64,000 nucleotides of DNA, taken from assembly GCA_021399435.1 (NCBI GenBank), contig JAJTUP010000103.1, forward strand, positions 1-64,000, read 5' to 3'. Every line of letters starts with the position of its first letter. The first letter of the stretch is position 1. This DNA is from Diaporthe sp. PMI_573. Lineage: Eukaryota > Ascomycota > Sordariomycetes > Diaporthales > Diaporthaceae. The position numbers were made by a program, and so were the translations under genes. The notes under the pieces are model-generated. The model ran no database searches, was not told the origin of the DNA, and saw only the letters and a program-made list of their open reading frames with translations. Below, piece by piece: positions 31,824 to 42,164 of this stretch.

Positions 31824-32719
31824 AGATCAAGTGATGCTTCGCGAGGGAAGGCGATTCGGGTTGCTAGGGCCCCCGTCTCGAATCGGGTCAACGCTAGCAC
31901 TTAGCTGCTCGAGACGGTCTCAAAAGGTTTCCGAAATCTTGGAGACCATCCATGGGGTGTTACCCACGTTATTTTTCGTGTACCATTACATTTCAAATTC
32001 TCCTTGAAAAGCAGTGAATCCGGGCCTAATCAGAGAATGAGTCTACATCTTACAAATCTTGTTACGAACATAGACTCGACAGCTTTTACCATTCCCATGT
32101 GATTCACCACCTTTGGGCCGAGGTCAGGTTTACTGTGTTTGGAGCTTGCCAGTAGAAGTGGCGTTCAATCAGGCTCCCTGTTCTCGTCTGCCCCCAATGC
32201 CCGCTCACGGGTCGGAGGGCCTCCAATCGAAGTGCTTCTTGTTCTGGCGCACATATGCGTCTCTTCTGGTTGGATAATCCATTTTGGACCTCATGGGAAG
32301 CCGGCGGTTGCATTACTTATTGTAGAAACAATAAATAATGGAAATAAATTGGCACACAAGGCCCCATGCGCTTAGTCAGAAATGGTCGTGCAGCATCCGA
32401 TTTTGGTTGTGCGAATATCCGCGTTCTTGAATAAGGATTAGAATCCACAAGTTACAGGAAACAAATTTACAATTTAGCATTTGCCCTTTTTGCCTGTCTT
32501 CCCCGCCTGCGAGTTCCATTTCTTAAATATTATAAACTTGTTCCAACCAGATGTTGAAAACTTGTATATATAAATGTGTTGACTTCCACTTCATTCACGA
32601 ATCACTTCGTTACAGGCGACGTGCTAAACCTTTCCTACAATCGACCAAATTTAATAAAACGCGTCATTTTATCGATAATCCGAACCAATCATCTTTGCTA
32701 CGCGTTTCGCAGACTCAAA
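31824..32719. other. Intergenic stretch
   Basis: Small frames only. The right part should hold the promoter of the GH64-like gene. Nothing more is supported. Confidence 0.4.
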
Positions 32720-33454
32720 ATGATAATATCACCATATCAATGTATGATTTGGTTGCAAGTTTTTGCCGCCCTAGTTAGTGCGCACGCATCTTCAGTTCCG
32801 TATAACGTCCTACGTACCATCGAAATGAACGACAAGGTCCTGGGCCAGAAGGAAGTCCGTTCTGAGAACACTCCAGAATTAAGGATCAATTTCTACAATA
32901 CCAGCCCTGACACTATATTCGCATACATACTCGGCCTAGACCCTGACAACGGTAACCAAGCCTTCTACCAAACCAACTTGGGTTCTGTTTATTACCCCAA
33001 ATACCTTTCAGCATCCAATGAGAGCCTCTCCGGGATAGACTCGAAAGCAAATGACTTGATAATCACCATCCCACCTAATACCAATACACCCGTCACTCTG
33101 AAGTCGTATTTTAACTCGGGCCGCATCTACTTAGCCACTCAAGAAATTCAATTTTTTATAGATAGCTCGAATCGCCTAGTGGAGCCATCTCCGGTTTCGG
33201 ACTCAGACCCTAATTACGGGGTGAAATGGGGTATTACTGAACTCACGTGGTCAGGCAGTGGGCTTATTACAGATTTATCGTACGTTGATCAAGTTGGCCT
33301 ACCGATAGGTCTATCGGTCCAGACAGAGGATAAGAAATCAAGAGGCACGAAGAGAACAAAAGCTAGGGGACAATCTACTGCATTTCGCCTGGAGCCGCCA
33401 TTCCGAAGAGCAGTGCAGCCAAGAACCAATGAGCGAAGAGAGGACCACTTCTGA
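32720..33454 (+). pseudogene. GH64-like (beta-1,3-glucanase/thaumatin-like) protein, truncated
   Basis: The likely start at 32720 gives a hydrophobic signal-like N-terminus (MIWLQVFAALVSAHASS). The N-terminal beta-rich domain of glycoside hydrolase family 64 follows: LRINFYNTSPDTIFAYILGL, LITIP-type and SYFNSGRIYLA blocks, YGVKWGITELTWSG and LSYVDQVGLPIGLSV. Family members are about 400 residues and cleave or bind beta-1,3-glucan outside the cell. Here homology stops near residue 205, around 33320, and the remaining basic tail (RGTKRTKARGQ ... TNERREDHF) is unrelated, so the catalytic second half is missing. An intron could in principle lead to the rest, but no downstream exon is recognisable. 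Confidence 0.7.
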
Positions 33455-35666
33455 GGAGAAAAAATCTCCAGCCCAAGTGTACAAGTTCGTCTCAAACAGC
33501 CATAGCCAATTGCCAGAGCTGCAGGCGGACCCAGGCACCCAAGAGCACGCTCATGCTGGCACATTTGCGCCCTCCTCTACATTATATCATGAGTTGGTGT
33601 GAGGGAACGAGAATGATCTGGCTGCAGACCCTGAATGAGGCGGAGTATGTTGGTTCAACAGTGGCCAAGGAAATGGATGAGGGTTCAAAATGGGCATTGT
33701 CAGCTTGTACAAGTGGTTACCGTAGATCAGCACCTGTGGAGTCGATGTTTTGATCCTCATTTGCTTGAGATCCCTTGGCTGTCAAGTAATTGTTGCATGA
33801 CCGTCCTTGGTATGGTATCCACATTAAGGTTTGAAGAAGTGTTATGGTGATAATGAATGAGACTAGGATTTCTCAAGGTTTCCTGTGCGGCCGTGGGTTG
33901 CTCGCTCGCGCCAAAACAGCCCCACAGCCAACCCCCCCATATCCGAGCGTTTTTCTTTTCGGTGCGAATCCCCACCAAAACCACAATCCGAGCATGACAA
34001 GCACCACACATTTGGCATTCGACTTCTATACCCAACTCAATAATTCAATTGCGCTACCAGAGGGTATTTTTTTAGTCAAACTACGCCCAATTCGATTTCG
34101 ATACGGTGTTTACTAACCTTGGCTGCAGCAGTAGAGCCCAGCACCACACTGTTCGGCACAATGTCCCCGAGCACCCGTCCGAGCCGCCTACTGGGCTTCT
34201 GATGGCTACGCGGCCGCTCTTGAGTATCTGGCTCTTCGTCAAGAGGAGGATGAGGCTGAGAAGGAGTGGCGCAAGGCCCACGTACATGTACGACTTTTTA
34301 GGCTTACCCTTTTGGGACATATTGTAGCTTCATTTGTCGCAAATCTCGTGATATTTTCAGTCATCCTCATCCTTAAATGCTGTGCCCAGCTCAATAACAT
34401 TCTCATCGTCAACGAAGCTCGCGATAGCTTTTCACTCCATTGTATCCTCCTCTTCCTGGCAGAAGTACTGCATATATGTCTTCTAGTTCCTTCCAGTCCT
34501 TCTCATCTAGTTGATCCCATCGTGAGCTTTTCTTGGTCCGGCAGCTCCTGACACTAAACCTAAAACGGCAATTGGACAAAGTCACTTTTACTCAAGATGT
34601 ACGAGTACATGTACGAGTACGAACCTTCTCGTACTCGTACACTGTACGAAAGGTCTCGTACATGTACCTGGGCATCCCTAGTCTTGGGTACCATGTTGAT
34701 GAAGTCAAAGAGCGGCTTAAATCATATCCATGTCTTGTGGCTGCAGTACAGAAGACATCATTTCAGTACAGACAGATAAATAAAGAAGTCTCAAAAACCA
34801 CAATGTGGCCGAAGCCTTAGAACCTTTCATCACGCAGGCCGGAGTTGATTGGATATTCGGGACTCTGGCGGGATTGGCTGGAAGCAAGTAGGCGGTTCAC
34901 AGATGGTTGGTTTACTAGACTAAATAAGCACAGATCCTTTTTCTTTCTCTGCTTCCTCGACACTTATCACAGTACTTTTGCGCACTTTTAAGGTTGTACC
35001 TCTGCCCGCCTATGCTGCTGTATTTGTGTGTTGTACTTTGAATTCTTTCATTCTCTATATACGGCCTTTTCTGTGCTTTTTTTTTGACGTACTTTGGCAG
35101 GTTCAGGAGATACTAAGCCATATTTCTGAGTCCTACAGTATAACCAAGTTTCATTGGAAAGGCTTATTCTGAAGTACAGTTGGAGCTTATAAATATTTAT
35201 AGAATGGTCAACAATGGGGGATTACTAAATAAGCGCTACACTAGGGCTTAGATGACCCTCAGCACCCTCACAAGTGCAGTACTTAGCTCTATTTCACATA
35301 AAGTATTAAAAAGCACGGGCACGACTAAATACAATGAATGTGGGTTAGGGGGGTGAGGGGGTTGCCTTGTATCATTATTTACCAAGCTGTATAAGAGCAC
35401 AACTTCGCACTTCTGGGGCAGAACGACATCACCTTTGCAAAATACAGTACTTTTTGAAAGTAACTTGCAGACAGCACAATGTCCAGGTGGAAGATGAATT
35501 TTCCATGTTGGACTTTTTTTTAAGACAATATCTGGCACACTGGACGTTTCTGAGGCCTGGAAATAGATGTATAAATACACTGGAAATTGGTAGTTTTGTT
35601 CTTGCAATTTCTTGAAAATGATCAAACCCTACTATACTATTGTATCATTAAAATTACAATTTGACA
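33455..35666. other. Gene-poor stretch with a GTAC-rich hairpin
   Basis: Only short frames without recognisable domains. Contains the hairpin at 34611-34640. Locally AT-rich towards 35 kb. No RNA gene can be supported. Confidence 0.4.
34611..34640. repeat. Perfect 12-bp-arm hairpin of GTACGA words
   Basis: Arms GTACGAGTACGA (34611-34622) and TCGTACTCGTAC (34629-34640) with a 6-base loop. Extra GTACATGTAC words lie on both sides. The right arm plus its flank (CTCGTACTCGTACACT) occurs again at 55480-55495 at the exon 2 edge of the DUF3716-like gene. Confidence 0.85.
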
Positions 35667-35977
35667 ATGGATACTTCAGAGAAAAATCAGGAGTGGCCGG
35701 CATTAACAAGCCTGGCCGGTGATGAACTCTGGAATGGTAATTATGAGCAAGACTTTTCTTATATCCTTACCCAGCAGCCTCCGCCGCCTGAAGGCCTTGA
35801 TGTCCAGTAAGCTTCAAATAACTTCTCCTAATAGACATTGTGTGTCAGGATACTGACAGGTGTTCAAAAACCCAGATCGCAGCTGAATCAAATCGAGCAG
35901 TCAATTCGAAATCGCCCATCCCTCAATCTTTTCATATACATCTCTCTGCGCCCGAAGGTAGTCTAGAATGCAGCTGA
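35667..35977 (+). CDS. Possible small two-exon ORF converging on the Clr5 gene
   Basis: Exon 1 (35667-35806) reads MDTSEKNQEWPALTSLAGDE and ILTQQPPPPEGLDV. A GTAAGC...CAG intron (35807-35859) joins it in frame to 35860-35977, giving 85 residues. Exon 2 overlaps the 3' end of the Clr5 gene on the other strand. The family is not recognised. It may be the 5' piece of a decayed regulator. Weak call based on splice fit and composition. Confidence 0.3.
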
Positions 35978-37685
35978 TTGCGTTGGTTCGAAGCTCAACG
36001 GGGTCACCGTGAGACTGTGGTGAAGACACGTGTTGTCCCGACGATGTTTTTGCCTCGTATACAGCAAGAGCACACCGCACCTCGATCCAGACAGTCAAGG
36101 TCTCCGATGCTGACGGTGATGTGCCAGCGAAAAGCTTATTCGTCGATTCCTGCAGTGTGCTGTACACCTCTGTGGATGATCCCGTATTGGCAGCAACGTC
36201 TACCATCTCAAGGTATACCTGTAATGCTATGCTTGCGGCAACGTTGCTCCCAGGACCTGTGGGGATTACAGGCCTTGCCTTCTTTAGGAGATCTAGGAGG
36301 CTTTCATTGCTGTCATATCGAGATATTTGGATAGCAACATTGGCGATGAGAGGACAGTGTTGCGTACAAATAAGAGCAAGCTGATCAAAGAGCCAAGAGA
36401 GGGTGCTCACAGAATTGAAGCTCGTTGCGATCTCAAGTGCGCATAAGATCACGTAGATAAAACATGTGATAGCGCCCGCGTTGTCCGAGCCTGTCAGTCG
36501 AAGTGCATGGGACAGATCATCCAGGCAAGCCTGCAGAAGAGGTGATTCCCCGTGGTGGTCGCATTCCTTGCGCAGAATATGTGCAAGCCGAAACCTTACT
36601 ACAAAGTCTAGCACATGTACCTCCTGGATGGAGAACGCAGAATTGCGAGATGACCAAAGATTCGATGAGTTGAAATAGTCTGGATCCGGGTATAGGGATA
36701 GGGGATTGTCGAACGGCGTGGTTGTAGCAGAAGTGGTGAGGGAGCGAGCTGAGTTCTGAGAAGAGAATAAACACCCCAGCGTGTTTATGACGTGCTGAGG
36801 ACTGTGAACTGCAACCCGCGGGAGTTTTCTCGTAGATGGCGGGCGTCCGACGTCGGGGGCTCGCCGGTCAGGTCGGCCGTGAAGTTGGAAGGCCCCCCGT
36901 CGTGCATTCTTACGAATGCCCTTAACCTCTGGCGACCCAAAGACGGCTAGAACACGGTTGCGATCTTTTATCTCTAGCTTATTGAGACCGACGGCTCCCC
37001 TGCTAATATATTTTCGGATTCGCTCGACATCTGGACGGTCGGTAGTAGTCACGAGATCTTGTAGATGGTTGTGAGGAGATGTTTGCTGTTGTGCCGGCCC
37101 TAGACCATTCCGCTGTTCCTCTGATGGCAGACTGGCAATGTAATCTGCTGTTATGTTTTTTGTGACACCCCACTCCTTAAGACGTGCTTTATACATCCTC
37201 TCGGTGGCGACGAAGTTGTGGTCCTGTTCCATTGTTTCAAGGACCTCTTTCAGCGTCTTCTTCAAGTACATCTGAGTTATCCTTTCTCGATGGCGCTCCC
37301 AGCCTTCCGGGGTGGCATAGTTCCTGCTGCGAACAGGCCTTTGTGTCGCATTTTGTGTCGCATTAGGAGATCTTGCAACCACGATTGTAGGATTCCATGG
37401 AGTGGCTTGATTTGGTGTGCACACAAACGCCTCGCGCTGAGAACTGGTCCTAGGTGTTCCGGAATCGTTATATGAATCAGTGCTGAACGAGTCCTGAGCA
37501 GTAGGTAAAACAATTGCAGTGCGACAAGGGTTTGAAGTGCCCCTATGGTTGTCACCACTAAAGCAGCCATGCATGTTTGAATCAAAGGGATCCCGCGAGT
37601 GACATGATAAAATGTGAAGGACTTGAATTTTGGAAGGAGGGGTGTATTTCTTCAGCGATTGTTGAATATAGTTATTGAATGACAA
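35901..37685 (-). CDS. Clr5-domain protein
   Basis: One open frame of 594 residues. Around residues 127-175 it has the Clr5 domain: GWERHRERITQMYLKKTLKE, LETMEQDHNFVATERMYKAR and LKEWGVTKN. This short fungal domain resembles a DNA-binding helical module; most proteins carrying it are thought to be nuclear regulators, named after the S. pombe silencing factor Clr5. The N-terminal 120 residues are Ser/Thr/Asn-rich and disordered. A linker with basic stretches (IRKNARRGAFQLHGRPDRR) follows, and the C-terminal half (about 330-594) is helical and rich in small hydrophobic residues, probably a repeat-like or protein-binding region. Internal Mets such as the one near 37570 are alternative starts. 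No stop or frameshift; probably functional. Confidence 0.85.
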   Translation of the reverse strand: MSFNNYIQQSLKKYTPPSKIQVLHILSCHSRDPFDSNMHGCFSGDNHRGTSNPCRTAIVLPTAQDSFSTDSYNDSGTPRTSSQREAFVCTPNQATPWNPTIVVARSPNATQNATQRPVRSRNYATPEGWERHRERITQMYLKKTLKEVLETMEQDHNFVATERMYKARLKEWGVTKNITADYIASLPSEEQRNGLGPAQQQTSPHNHLQDLVTTTDRPDVERIRKYISRGAVGLNKLEIKDRNRVLAVFGSPEVKGIRKNARRGAFQLHGRPDRRAPDVGRPPSTRKLPRVAVHSPQHVINTLGCLFSSQNSARSLTTSATTTPFDNPLSLYPDPDYFNSSNLWSSRNSAFSIQEVHVLDFVVRFRLAHILRKECDHHGESPLLQACLDDLSHALRLTGSDNAGAITCFIYVILCALEIATSFNSVSTLSWLFDQLALICTQHCPLIANVAIQISRYDSNESLLDLLKKARPVIPTGPGSNVAASIALQVYLEMVDVAANTGSSTEVYSTLQESTNKLFAGTSPSASETLTVWIEVRCALAVYEAKTSSGQHVSSPQSHGDPVELRTNAISCILDYLRAQRDVYEKIEGWAISN

Positions 37686-38963
37686 TATGTCCTTAAGGAC
37701 GACGATTTCTCTGGCTGAAGGTCGACCATGGTTTTTATGTATTATAATTTTCGTGCTCTACCCAAATCCAGAACTATTTCTAACAGAAGCCTCTGTGTCT
37801 ACTCAACTGTCATAACTTGTGTACTTCTGTAAGGACCTAGGGATTTGACAGGTCCAAAGGAATACGACGCAGTAGTCATGTAGTCGTCTTAGGCAACGGC
37901 TCCCCTACACGCCACCAGAGCTGTGGTCATTGACCCTTTGGACCAAGGACTGCTTTCGCAAGTTCCTGAACTAATTTGCTGCTCATTCGCCTACAGTTTC
38001 GGAAAACTGTACTTTGCATAAAGACAATGATTCTCGGATGGCAACATGGATACTTTTAAAAGTCCCTCAGTACTTCTAGAATGTGTTAGATTTATAACGC
38101 CAGGACTTCGACAATGTGCATAAGATATCTGTCAGCTGTCCATCCATTCCTCGGCATAGATACAGATAAACACAATTGGACCGGAATCTAGTCTAGTATG
38201 TATGGCGGAATGGGAGCGTGGGAGAACAGACAATTATGACCTATTTTCATTGGTCGGGTACTGGAGCCAATCCCAGAGAACTGCCGCATCCATGCTCACA
38301 ACTTGTGTACTTCCGTTCTCCTCCGATCGGCACACGAATTCTTGTACTGTACGTGCATATATTGACCAATGAAGTGCTACATCAGTAAGCAGGAGTATGT
38401 AGGATTCAGCACCACTAATAGTGGCAAGAATCAAAAGATTCCGGTCTTTCTCTGATATGTAATGTACTTCAACCTGGTGCTTTAATTGCGATCTCCAATT
38501 GCAAAATCAAAGCATATACAAACAGAAATGCGAACGATTGATGACGGCTATCCTGCCGTGCTCGGCTTCTGTTCGGGCACCAGACAAAAGGAACGGAAAT
38601 ACGCGCCGGCAGAAATAGAGGGTTCTCAGGCTGCATGCTGACTAAGCGTCTCCAGTCACTCCGAGGCCGCATATTAACTTTGCTTTCCTTTTCGCGCAGC
38701 CTCCATCGTCATCAAAGCCTTTCTGTAGTCTCCCTTCACTTTTGCGATTCACATTACCTCGCTTTCTTATTTCCAAATCTATTCAATCTTACAGTATTCT
38801 ATTACACAAATAAGGCCCATAGTCATTTATCCACAACAAGTAGTTTTTACCCTAATCGGCGTTAAATTACTGCAACTTAGTCGACAGTGTTGTAGTCGCA
38901 TATTTAATGTCTCTATTATCCCTGGCGACATTTTCTTGCCCAACCAACAACACGTCTTTTGAC
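37686..38963. other. Intergenic stretch
   Basis: Probable promoter region of the Clr5 gene on the left. No gene is supported; small frames such as 38234-38434 on the minus strand have no features. Confidence 0.4.
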
Positions 38964-39371
38964 ATGTCTCGTTCCCCATCCCCGAGTGATCAGCTTTTCC
39001 GTGAAGCGGAGGAAGGTTGGTATTCTGAGTATTCACGATCATTTGTGTGGCTAAGATGGGCTGATCGATAGTATTCAGCCGCCCGGTCGGCGCACCAAAC
39101 CGCGCTTACCCAGGCGACCAGATCTAGCAACAGGCAGTTTAGCAAGGACGATGCTGTCCATCGGATTGTGCAACTCAACCACAGCCTGAACAAGCAGAAG
39201 TCTACTTCATCATGGGTTTCGAGCGCAAACAAGGCCCAAGCCGCGGAAGAGCAACATACAGGACCTAGCAAGAGCATCGACAGCCTGCGGATGAAAGGGA
39301 ATATGGCTGGTAATGACCGCGACGGCAAAGCGGAGGACGAGATCATAGTATGTACAACCTGCCGGCTGTGA
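38964..39371 (+). CDS. Hypothetical gene start, two exons visible
   Basis: The ATG at 38964 opens MSRSPSPSDQLFREAEE. A 63-bp GTTGGT...CAG intron (39016-39078) joins it in frame to a polar segment (SAHQTALTQATRSSNRQFSK, HRIVQLNHSLNKQKS). The frame ends at 39371, but a GTATGT donor at 39348 may lead to a further exon beyond a 22-base A tract. A later plus-strand frame (AVYNVLRTPLDASFERANTL, then EEMLPKLWKPFG, ending near 39653) could belong to the same gene. The family is not recognised. Confidence 0.3.
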
Positions 39372-39445
39372 GCCAGAGCTTCGTCGATATGCAAAAGACG
39401 TGAATCTTGAGCACTGTGGGCTATGGTTTGGCCATCGTCGGTTGC

Positions 39446-39467
39446 AAAAAAAAAAAAAAAAAAAAAG
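39446..39467 (+). repeat. 22-base A tract
   Basis: An uninterrupted run of A. It may mark a retrotransposed 3' end (poly-A tail) or simple slippage. No LINE sequence is recognised directly upstream. Confidence 0.85.
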
Positions 39468-39917
39468 CCTAGACCAAAACAAGGAATCAGGGTCTTTTTA
39501 TCCATAACGGCTTCGACAATCGCGGTCTACAACGTCTTGCGGACCCCGTTGGATGCCAGCTTTGAGCGGGCTAACACGCTCGAGGCTGAAAAGCTGTCCT
39601 ACGAAGAGATGCTGCCCAAGCTTTGGAAACCTTTTGGTCTCTTGCTAGAGTAAGGTACCTCTCAAATATCCATTTCGTTGGATTCAGCAGCTTGTTTCAT
39701 GCTACTTGCGTGATATGGCGTTCTATGCTGCTGGTGTCAAAAGGATTCTATAGCCCAGCACTGGTGATCTGCTCCCTATTGGCCTTACTTCTTGCCAGTC
39801 GTCCGCTTAAATTGCCTGTCCAACCTCCAGCCAGGCCGTCCGATCGTAAAGAATTCGCAGCGCTTCCAACCCACTACACAGCGGTCTACCTCTCCGTCGG
39901 ATGAGACCGCCGCTGTC

Positions 39918-41270
39918 TCAGATAAATGGGGCTGCCACCTTCCTCTTGAGATTCCTGAAGCGAAGCTTGCGGTCTTTGTCCGTCTCCCATGTCTCGATGT
40001 CGCTGTCTGCTGTGTCCTGACACGCCAAATCACCAGCAATTTGAGGGCCTAGAGCTTTGGCAAGCCGCTCTTTCAGACCGAGAAGAGGCCAGATCTGTAC
40101 CCTGGTGAGATTTATATTCAGGCCGCGGCCTTGCACGTTTGAGACAGCTGGAGCTTTTGACGGAAATGCAAAGCGTTTAAGAAACACAGCGGTGACGACT
40201 GCGCTGTAGATGACAAACTCAGCATCGGCGTGATCTTGAGTGATAATCTTAACCGGAACGTCCTGGATTTCCGGGTGAGATAAGGAAACCTGATGGCCTG
40301 CCTGAGATGAGTGCGGTGAGCTTTGAGGCAGTGATCTTGACGAGGAACTAGAGCACTGGCGATAACAATGCCACTGCGCGATAGCCAACATCGTTGCGAC
40401 AAGATAGGAGTCTTCGTCGAGATTCTGTGGGATGAGCCGCTTGCATCGCAATTTTTGGAGGCTGTCGACCGGAACGTTGGCACTGTTATTTGGGCTAGGC
40501 TTAGGACGGTACAGGGTGCTGCGCACCTGGGTCAGACGGTTTTTGTCGATAAAAGCTAGCACTGGCTGGTTGGTCCATGTTGGAGGAGTAGTGCAACCCC
40601 AGTCGGTGTGTTGGTTTGCAACGGACTGCCGGCTGCTGCTAGGCACGCGGCCGTGGGAGTCGTCTTCAAGCTTAGTAGAGTTGCTGTCGAAGGCGTGCTT
40701 GTCGTACCGCTTCCACATGAGTGAGATCCGCACACAGCGTTTAAAGACTGCTTTCCCAAAGTGGATCTTCAGGCGCAAATCAGAATGTGGCCTTGAGAGT
40801 CTATCAGGAAACATCGTTGACAAGACTCGCTTGAGTGCGGGCCCCAGGAGGGTGCTAGGATCCGCATTCAGGACGGTGGTAAGGTCTTTGCTCAGGCCTT
40901 CGGCGGCCTCACTAGGGAGCCGGGGATACTTGGAGGACATAAAGTCTAAGACAGGGACTGGTGTGCGTATGGTGGGTAGGTGATTCCATTGTACGCCCAA
41001 AAGACGGGCATGCTGGTCTTGCCAACAGATTGGGGTGATGAACAGCGCTTCTCCCTGATTCTCGTGGAGGATGTCGTATAGAGAACCTGGCTCCGGCCGG
41101 ATTACGCGATGAACACGCTTTCGCTTCCTAAGTCTCGTGCAGGCAGGAGGCGAGATGGGAGTGACTGGTTGCGAGCAGTGACGGAGCAGGCGTCCCCGGG
41201 AGTTGGCGCTAAGGAGATGGCGCCCTGGGAGGGTGATAGTCCATGACGGTTGCAGTGGATAAGATGCCAA
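39918..41270 (-). CDS. Unknown 450-residue protein
   Basis: A single open frame with even codon usage and no stops. I see no named domain. Visible features: a basic N-terminal patch (RLRKRKRVHRVIRPEPGSLY), a central Ser/Asn-rich linker near 205-285, a Ser-rich spacer (CSSSSSRSLPQSSPHSSQ) near 325, and a folded-looking C-terminal half with PVKIITQDHADAEFVIYSAV and VTAVFLKRFAFPSKA followed by LNINLTRVQIWPLLGLKERL. The tail is basic (DKDRKLRFRNLKRK), which could act as a nuclear signal. It is transcribed away from the HNH-nuclease gene at 42165, with about 900 bp between the starts. The pairing suggests co-regulation, but no function can be given. Confidence 0.65.
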   Translation of the reverse strand: MASYPLQPSWTITLPGRHLLSANSRGRLLRHCSQPVTPISPPACTRLRKRKRVHRVIRPEPGSLYDILHENQGEALFITPICWQDQHARLLGVQWNHLPTIRTPVPVLDFMSSKYPRLPSEAAEGLSKDLTTVLNADPSTLLGPALKRVLSTMFPDRLSRPHSDLRLKIHFGKAVFKRCVRISLMWKRYDKHAFDSNSTKLEDDSHGRVPSSSRQSVANQHTDWGCTTPPTWTNQPVLAFIDKNRLTQVRSTLYRPKPSPNNSANVPVDSLQKLRCKRLIPQNLDEDSYLVATMLAIAQWHCYRQCSSSSSRSLPQSSPHSSQAGHQVSLSHPEIQDVPVKIITQDHADAEFVIYSAVVTAVFLKRFAFPSKAPAVSNVQGRGLNINLTRVQIWPLLGLKERLAKALGPQIAGDLACQDTADSDIETWETDKDRKLRFRNLKRKVAAPFI

Positions 41271-42164
41271 TGATCGGGTGCTTACCAGGGCTGTCTTCGT
41301 TTATATAACCTATTAAGAACGGGTGGATTCAAGGCGCAGAAAAAGTTGAGTGTGTCGCGTGGCGTTTTGAAGTTGGCTCCGCGAACAACGTGGGCTCTCT
41401 CCTGCACATAAATCGCATTGTGCTTGTCAGGCATGTTTTCGCGAGATTCAGACAGATCATACGATACTAGTAACGATGACAAGTTCTGTGGGGGTCAACC
41501 TCCCTACAAAGCCCAAGCCGATAACGCCGTGAAAACAGGCTGGCCGGTAGACGGTTGCGGCGGGAGCCATAATGGGGATGGTGGGGACGAGAGCAAAGGG
41601 GATGAAGAAGGTGATGATGACGAGGACGACGAGAACGAGGACGATGCTGATGAGGACGATGATGACATGGACGATGGCGACTTGACTGACCAAGAGGACG
41701 ACGAGAGGGACTACATCCCACGTTACCCCCACCCTGCCGGAGTTAAGGGGACGACGGCTTTGTCGCTTCCTGTTACCTGCCGCCGGCAATCCCTGGCTTC
41801 ATGAAGCTGCCCCAGCCCTCACCAGACGAGAACGACACAGACCGAGAACGGGAAAAACGTTCTCTCGCAGTTGAAAGAGGCGCACTGGCACCCTGCACAC
41901 GCTCCGGGGACTTTCCAAGCCACGTGTGAGCGACGGCCCAAGGGCTATGGTCTCCAAGCCCCCTTAATCCAACCCGCTTAAATAAGCCCCTGGGCTATTG
42001 GGGGCAGACCCCAGTGCTTTCAATTTTTAATGCAGCCACCTGATGCTTACCTAATCGTGATTGAGCACCCTGCCCGGCAGCCCCCAAGTCCCTTCACAAC
42101 TCTGCGGCTCGCCCTCCAAACTTTCTCCACTGCACTACGGTCGCGATCTCCAAGCACACCCACG
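41271..42164. other. Divergent intergenic region with an acidic ORF
   Basis: Separates two divergent genes. A plus-strand frame at 41418-41804 encodes an Asp/Glu-rich stretch from a GAC/GAT/GAG repeat (41600-41700). It may be chance coding of the repeat or a small acidic protein. A shared promoter is likely here; no motif is defensible. Confidence 0.45.

Noticed and set aside
34312..34551. Membrane-like ORF at 34.3 kb
   Set aside because: Hydrophobic but without splice partners, conserved motifs or a plausible start context; likely chance.
38990..39505. 171-residue minus-strand ORF with a run of Phe
   Set aside because: The Phe run is the reverse of the 22-base A tract and the rest lies opposite a more coding-like plus-strand frame.
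41418..41804. Acidic 128-residue ORF as a real gene
   Set aside because: Its character comes almost wholly from a GAC/GAT/GAG repeat, and both strands are open there. Kept only as a note in the intergenic entry.
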